This document shows positions 60,357 to 64,000 of a stretch of DNA of 64,000 bases, in pieces. The stretch's first letter is position 1, and each line of letters opens with the position of its first letter. Source of the stretch: Streptomyces sp. NBC_00572 (GTDB taxonomy: Bacteria; Actinomycetota; Actinomycetes; Streptomycetales; Streptomycetaceae); the NCBI RefSeq assembly GCF_026341815.1, contig NZ_JAPENX010000001.1:6944001-7008000 (forward strand). The letters are read 5' to 3'. The notes beneath the pieces are model-generated. The model saw only the letters and a list, made by a program, of their open reading frames with translations. It was not told where the DNA came from and made no database searches. A program made the position numbers and the translations under genes.

Positions 60357-61612
60357 GAGCCGAGGGTCTTGGTGATGCTCTGCGAGGCGGTCGCGGCCGC
60401 CTGCGCGGGTTCGGTGCCGGTGAGCACCGCCGTCATGTACTGCTTGATCGGGTTGGTCGCCTCGACGGCCGCCCACTGCGGGGAGTTCGGCGTGGCCCGG
60501 CCCTGGGCCGCGCCGGCGGCCATGGCGGCCGTGCCCTCGTCGTCCTGGATGACGCGTGCGAGGGAGGTGCGGTTGGGGACGTAACTCATCGTCTTGGCCA
60601 TGTCCGTCTGCCACTTCTCGCCCGCCAGCGCCTTGACCACCTCGTACGCGGCCTCGGGGTGGGTCGATGCCTCCGGCACGATGAGGTCGGAGCCGCCGGT
60701 GAACACCGCGCCGGGCTTCGCCGCGGTCTTGCCGGGTACGGGGAAGAAGCCGAGCTTGCCCTTGAGCGCCGGGTTGATCTCCTCGACGATCTTCGCTCCG
60801 CCGGGTACGGCGATGATCTGGGCGACCTCACCCTTGGCGAAGACCTCCGCCTGCGGGGGCTTGGCCTCGTCGGCGTCCTTGGGTCCCTTGCCGAGGGCCT
60901 GGAGCCGACGGTAGAAGTCCATGGCGGCGAGGGCCTGTGAGGTGTCGAGCGCCCCCTTCCACGCGGCGCCGTCCTTGACCGCGAGGTCGCCGCCCTCCTC
61001 CCAGACGAACCCGGACAGGGTGTACCAGTTCTGGCCGGGCAGGTAGATGCCCTGCGTCCGGCCCTTGTTGAGCTTCGCGGTGACCGTGAGCCACTCGGCC
61101 TGCGTCTTCGGGGGAGTGGTGACGCCCGCGCGGGCGAAGAGGTCCTTGTGGTAGATCACGACGCGGTTGGCCGCGTACCAGGGGATGCCGTACTGCTTGC
61201 CGTCGACCCTCCCGGGCTCGGCGAGCCCCGGCAGCCAGTCCGCGCCGCTCAGCTCGGCCGTGCGGCCGCTGAGATCACGTACGCCGCCGCTCGCCGCGTA
61301 CTGCGCGACCTGGGTGTTCCCGACCTCGATGACGTCAGGGGCGTCCTTGCTGGCGAGGGCGGCCGTGACCTTCTCGCCGATGCCGTCCCACTCCTGGATC
61401 TGGATGTCGAGGTCGATGTCCTTGTGCTCCGCCTCGAAACCGGTGCGGAAACGGGTGAGGAAGGCGTCGGTGACGCTGTCCTTCATGATCCATACGGTGA
61501 CCTTCTCCGGTCCGCCGGAGACGGCCGGGTCGCCGGACCCGCCACAGGCCGTGGCGGTGAGGACGACGGTCGCGGCGAGCGCGACGGGGCCGGCGAGGGG
61601 ACGAGTCTTCAC
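60353..61612 (-). CDS. Sugar-binding lipoprotein (DasA-like)
   Basis: A 419-residue lipoprotein: signal sequence with lipobox VVLTATACGGSG, then the family 1 sugar-binding fold (FRTGFEAEHKDIDLDIQIQEWDGIGEKVTAALAS ... GQNWYTLSGFVWEEGGD). The segment GQNWYTLSGFVWEEGG resembles the chitobiose binder DasA. The GTG at 61612 has GAGG five nt upstream; GTG 61618 is an alternative. It heads the amino-sugar operon. Confidence 0.88.
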   Translation of the reverse strand: MKTRPLAGPVALAATVVLTATACGGSGDPAVSGGPEKVTVWIMKDSVTDAFLTRFRTGFEAEHKDIDLDIQIQEWDGIGEKVTAALASKDAPDVIEVGNTQVAQYAASGGVRDLSGRTAELSGADWLPGLAEPGRVDGKQYGIPWYAANRVVIYHKDLFARAGVTTPPKTQAEWLTVTAKLNKGRTQGIYLPGQNWYTLSGFVWEEGGDLAVKDGAAWKGALDTSQALAAMDFYRRLQALGKGPKDADEAKPPQAEVFAKGEVAQIIAVPGGAKIVEEINPALKGKLGFFPVPGKTAAKPGAVFTGGSDLIVPEASTHPEAAYEVVKALAGEKWQTDMAKTMSYVPNRTSLARVIQDDEGTAAMAAGAAQGRATPNSPQWAAVEATNPIKQYMTAVLTGTEPAQAAATASQSITKTLGS

Positions 61613-61630
61613 GAGCACCTCGATGAATGA

Positions 61631-61665
61631 TTGACCAATTGGTCAAGTGGTCAGGTGTGTGACCA
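61631..61665. promoter_or_regulatory. Operator cluster of the GntR regulators (das-side)
   Basis: TTGACCAATTGGTCAA (61631-61646) is a perfect 16-bp palindrome. TGGTCA (61648-61653) and TGACCA (61660-61665) form a second inverted pair with a 6-nt spacer. The arrangement and sequence resemble GntR/DasR-type operators, and it lies just upstream of the binding-protein start. Confidence 0.7.
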
Positions 61666-61746
61666 GAAGGTGGCATGGACCGCTGGAGTCGTCAATCCCT
61701 TGAAAAAGATGGGTTGTTCACCCAGCAACAGGTCAACCGCTCCGGC

Positions 61747-61775
61747 TAGTATCGGACTTACCAGTTGACCAGTCA
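61747..61775 (+). promoter_or_regulatory. Probable promoter and operator of the first GntR gene
   Basis: A TAGTAT -10-like hexamer (61747-61752) is followed by TTGACCAGTCA at 61764-61774, sharing the TTGACCA half-site with the das-side palindrome. Binding here would block the GntR promoter, so autoregulation is plausible. Confidence 0.5.
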
Positions 61776-61792
61776 GGGTGAGGGTGTGCGGA

Positions 61793-62560
61793 ATGAAGGA
61801 CGGCTCCTCCAGTGGGGTGCTGAAGAGGGAGCGGGTGCGCGAACACCTGCTGGGCCTGATCGAGGCGGGCGGCCCCGGCGACCCGATCCCCTCCGAGCGC
61901 ACGCTCTGCGCCACCCTCGGCGTCTCCCGCCCCACCCTGCGCGCCGCGGTCGACGAACTCGTGGCCACCGGCGCGCTGGTGAGGGAACACGGTCGCGGCA
62001 TGTTCGTCGCACCCGCCAAGATCACCCAGCGGCTCGCCCCGGACGACGCGGCCTTCACCGTCCCCCGCGCGTCGGGCACGTGGTCCAGCGCGGTCCTGGA
62101 GTCCGCCACGATCCGGGCCGGAGCCCGCATCGGCCGCAGGCTCCGCCTCTCACCCGCCGCCGAACTGCTCTACGTCGCCCGCCTCCGCCTCGTCGACGGC
62201 TCACCCATGGCCATCGAGCACCTGCACATCCCGGCGGACCTGGTGGGCGCGTCGCTCACCCCGGAGGAGCTCGAAGCGGGCGACCTCTACGACCACCTGC
62301 GGGAGCACCACCGGGTCCACGTCCAAGAAGCCACCCAGTCGATCGAGCCGACCGTCGTCAGCGAGGACGAGGCCGCGCTCCTGGACGTCCCCGTCCTCTC
62401 GCCCGCCCTGCTGATCGAACGCCTCACCCTCGACACCGCGGGCCGCCCCGTCGAATACGTCCACTCGGTCTACCGCGGCGACCGCTACCGCATCGTCTCC
62501 CGCCTCGACTTCACCCGCGACGGTCTCGTGACCTCGTCCACGGAGGGGGATGCATACTGA
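61793..62560 (+). CDS. GntR/HutC-family regulator 1 (UTRA)
   Basis: A 255-residue repressor: N-terminal winged helix (IPSERTLCATLGVSRPTLRAAVDELVATGALVREHGRGMFVA) and C-terminal UTRA effector domain (IEHLHIPADLVG, YRGDRYRI). The ATG at 61793 has a GAGGG site 8 nt upstream; GTG at 61778 or 61784 would extend it slightly. Divergent from the das-like operon and followed 34 nt later by a close paralogue. Effector likely an amino-sugar phosphate, by analogy to DasR. Confidence 0.9.
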   Translation: MKDGSSSGVLKRERVREHLLGLIEAGGPGDPIPSERTLCATLGVSRPTLRAAVDELVATGALVREHGRGMFVAPAKITQRLAPDDAAFTVPRASGTWSSAVLESATIRAGARIGRRLRLSPAAELLYVARLRLVDGSPMAIEHLHIPADLVGASLTPEELEAGDLYDHLREHHRVHVQEATQSIEPTVVSEDEAALLDVPVLSPALLIERLTLDTAGRPVEYVHSVYRGDRYRIVSRLDFTRDGLVTSSTEGDAY

Positions 62561-62594
62561 CCGGCAGCGAACGGCGTACGGGGGAGTGGACGGC

Positions 62595-63374
62595 ATGGAG
62601 CTCAAGCGGGAGCGTGTACGGGAGCATCTGCTGACCGTGATCGAGAGCCGCCGCCCCGGCGACGCCATCCCCTCCGAGCGCACCCTCTGCGCCACCCTCG
62701 GCGTCTCCCGCCCCACCCTGCGGGCCGCCGTGGACGAACTCGTCGCCACGGGCCTGCTGGTACGGGAGCACGGCCGCGGCATGTTCGTCGCACCCGACAA
62801 GATCACCCAGGAGCTGGTCGCCGAGCACCAGGCGGCCGGCGCGCCCCGGAGCCGGGGCAGCTGGACGAGCACGGTCCTCGAACTCCGCACGGTACGGGCC
62901 GGCGCCCGGATCGGCCGCAGACTCGCGATCTCCCCGGCGGCGGAGCTCGTGCACGTGACCCGACTCCGGCACGTCGACGGCGCTCCGATCGCCCTGGAGC
63001 ACCTCCACGTCCCGGCCGACCTGGTCCCCGGACTCACCGCCGCCGACATGGAAGGCGGCTTCTACGCCCACCTGCGCGAGCGGCGCGGCATCCGGCCGGC
63101 CCACGCGGTCCAGTCGATCGAGCCGACCGTCCTGAGCGAGGAGGAGGCGGCGCTCCTCGACGTGCCGGTCCTGTCGCCCGCACTGCTCTTCGACCGGACC
63201 ACCATGGACCCGAGCGGCAGACCGGTCGAGTACGTCCGCTCCCTCTACCGGGGCGACCGCTACCGCATCGTCTCCCGCCTCGCCCTCGGCGACGGTGCGA
63301 CCGACGACCCGAGGACCGACGGTCCGAGCGCTGACGAGGCGCGGGGCGGGACGTGGTGGGGGACGGTGGAGTGA
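62595..63374 (+). CDS. GntR/HutC-family regulator 2 (UTRA), paralogue of 1
   Basis: A 259-residue protein with the same layout. The HTH region is almost identical to its neighbour (IPSERTLCATLGVSRPTLRAAVDELVATGLLVREHGRGMFVAPDKI), while the UTRA domain is more divergent. ATG 62595 has a GGGGAG site; an in-frame ATG at 62550 overlaps the upstream stop and lacks a properly spaced site. The C-terminal Asp/Gly-rich tail (about 25 residues) is unique to this copy. Identical DNA-binding surfaces suggest shared operators. Confidence 0.9.
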   Translation: MELKRERVREHLLTVIESRRPGDAIPSERTLCATLGVSRPTLRAAVDELVATGLLVREHGRGMFVAPDKITQELVAEHQAAGAPRSRGSWTSTVLELRTVRAGARIGRRLAISPAAELVHVTRLRHVDGAPIALEHLHVPADLVPGLTAADMEGGFYAHLRERRGIRPAHAVQSIEPTVLSEEEAALLDVPVLSPALLFDRTTMDPSGRPVEYVRSLYRGDRYRIVSRLALGDGATDDPRTDGPSADEARGGTWWGTVE

Positions 63375-63494
63375 CGCCGCTCGTCCGGTGAGCGTGGTAC
63401 CGAGGTCGGTTCCGCGCGGTGGGGATCCGCCGCGAAGTCCACCGGTGCCGACGGTGAAGGGGCCGTCCGGCGCGTGACCGTGAGGTTGTCGCCG

Positions 63495-64000
<506 letters not shown>

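Noticed and set aside
59430..60614. 394-codon frame including a basic N-terminal extension on the permease
   Set aside because: The extension overlaps the binding-protein gene in another frame; the GTGA overlap at 60356 gives a normal permease.

Overview
The window looks like a piece of a Streptomyces chromosome. GC content is very high, GTG and TTG starts are common, genes are packed with 1-4 nt stop/start overlaps, and secreted modular polysaccharide hydrolases and sugar ABC systems without their own ATPase are abundant. It also carries a cytoplasmic-type contractile injection system of the kind known from Streptomyces. No rRNA, tRNA, CRISPR array, insertion sequence or prophage integrase was seen.

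Left part (1-25.3 kb): genes for attacking fungal-type cell-wall glucans. A GH16 beta-1,3-glucanase with a ricin-type lectin opens the window. It is followed by a GlxA/AraC regulator, a type I GAPDH, a secreted alpha/beta hydrolase and a PadR/HAAS pair. A GH30 (beta-1,6-glucanase-like) and GH3 (beta-glucosidase) operon faces a LacI regulator. Then comes a + strand block: two giant secreted GH87-type (alpha-1,3-glucanase) proteins, a lipoprotein/permease/permease sugar ABC system and an intracellular GH13 alpha-glucosidase. Together these suggest degradation of alpha-1,3-, beta-1,3- and beta-1,6-glucan with import and hydrolysis of the alpha-oligosaccharides. A 17-18 nt sequence shared by the LacI upstream region and the ABC promoter region ties the regulator to the importer.

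Middle (25.4-32 kb): Ser/Thr kinase, Nudix hydrolases, an aminoglycoside-phosphotransferase-fold kinase, an uncharacterised membrane protein and two apparent gene remnants (a methyltransferase without its N-terminal SAM motif, and an MFS C-terminal fragment).

32.1-50.7 kb: a complete-looking contractile injection system (eCIS). A minus-strand operon encodes sheath, tube, a small chaperone-like protein, a 50-residue protein absent from long-ORF predictions, a 1000-residue Pro/Ala-rich protein studded with VQR motifs, second tube protein, LysM adaptor, spike, gp25, baseplate J, gpI-like tail protein and a zinc-ribbon/discoidin membrane protein. A membrane-anchored peptidoglycan-binding protein is divergent from the sheath, and a LuxR regulator / DUF4255 cap / AAA+ ATPase operon faces it.

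Right part (51-64 kb): a FUSC-type transporter, an ArsR-type regulator facing a secreted SMP-30-like protein across two tandem palindromes, and a das-like amino-sugar operon: binding protein, two permeases, GH20 hexosaminidase and a CBM3-GH16-like exoprotein. This operon is divergent from two tandem GntR/UTRA paralogues. An F420-dependent oxidoreductase gene carrying a hexanucleotide microsatellite runs off the right edge.
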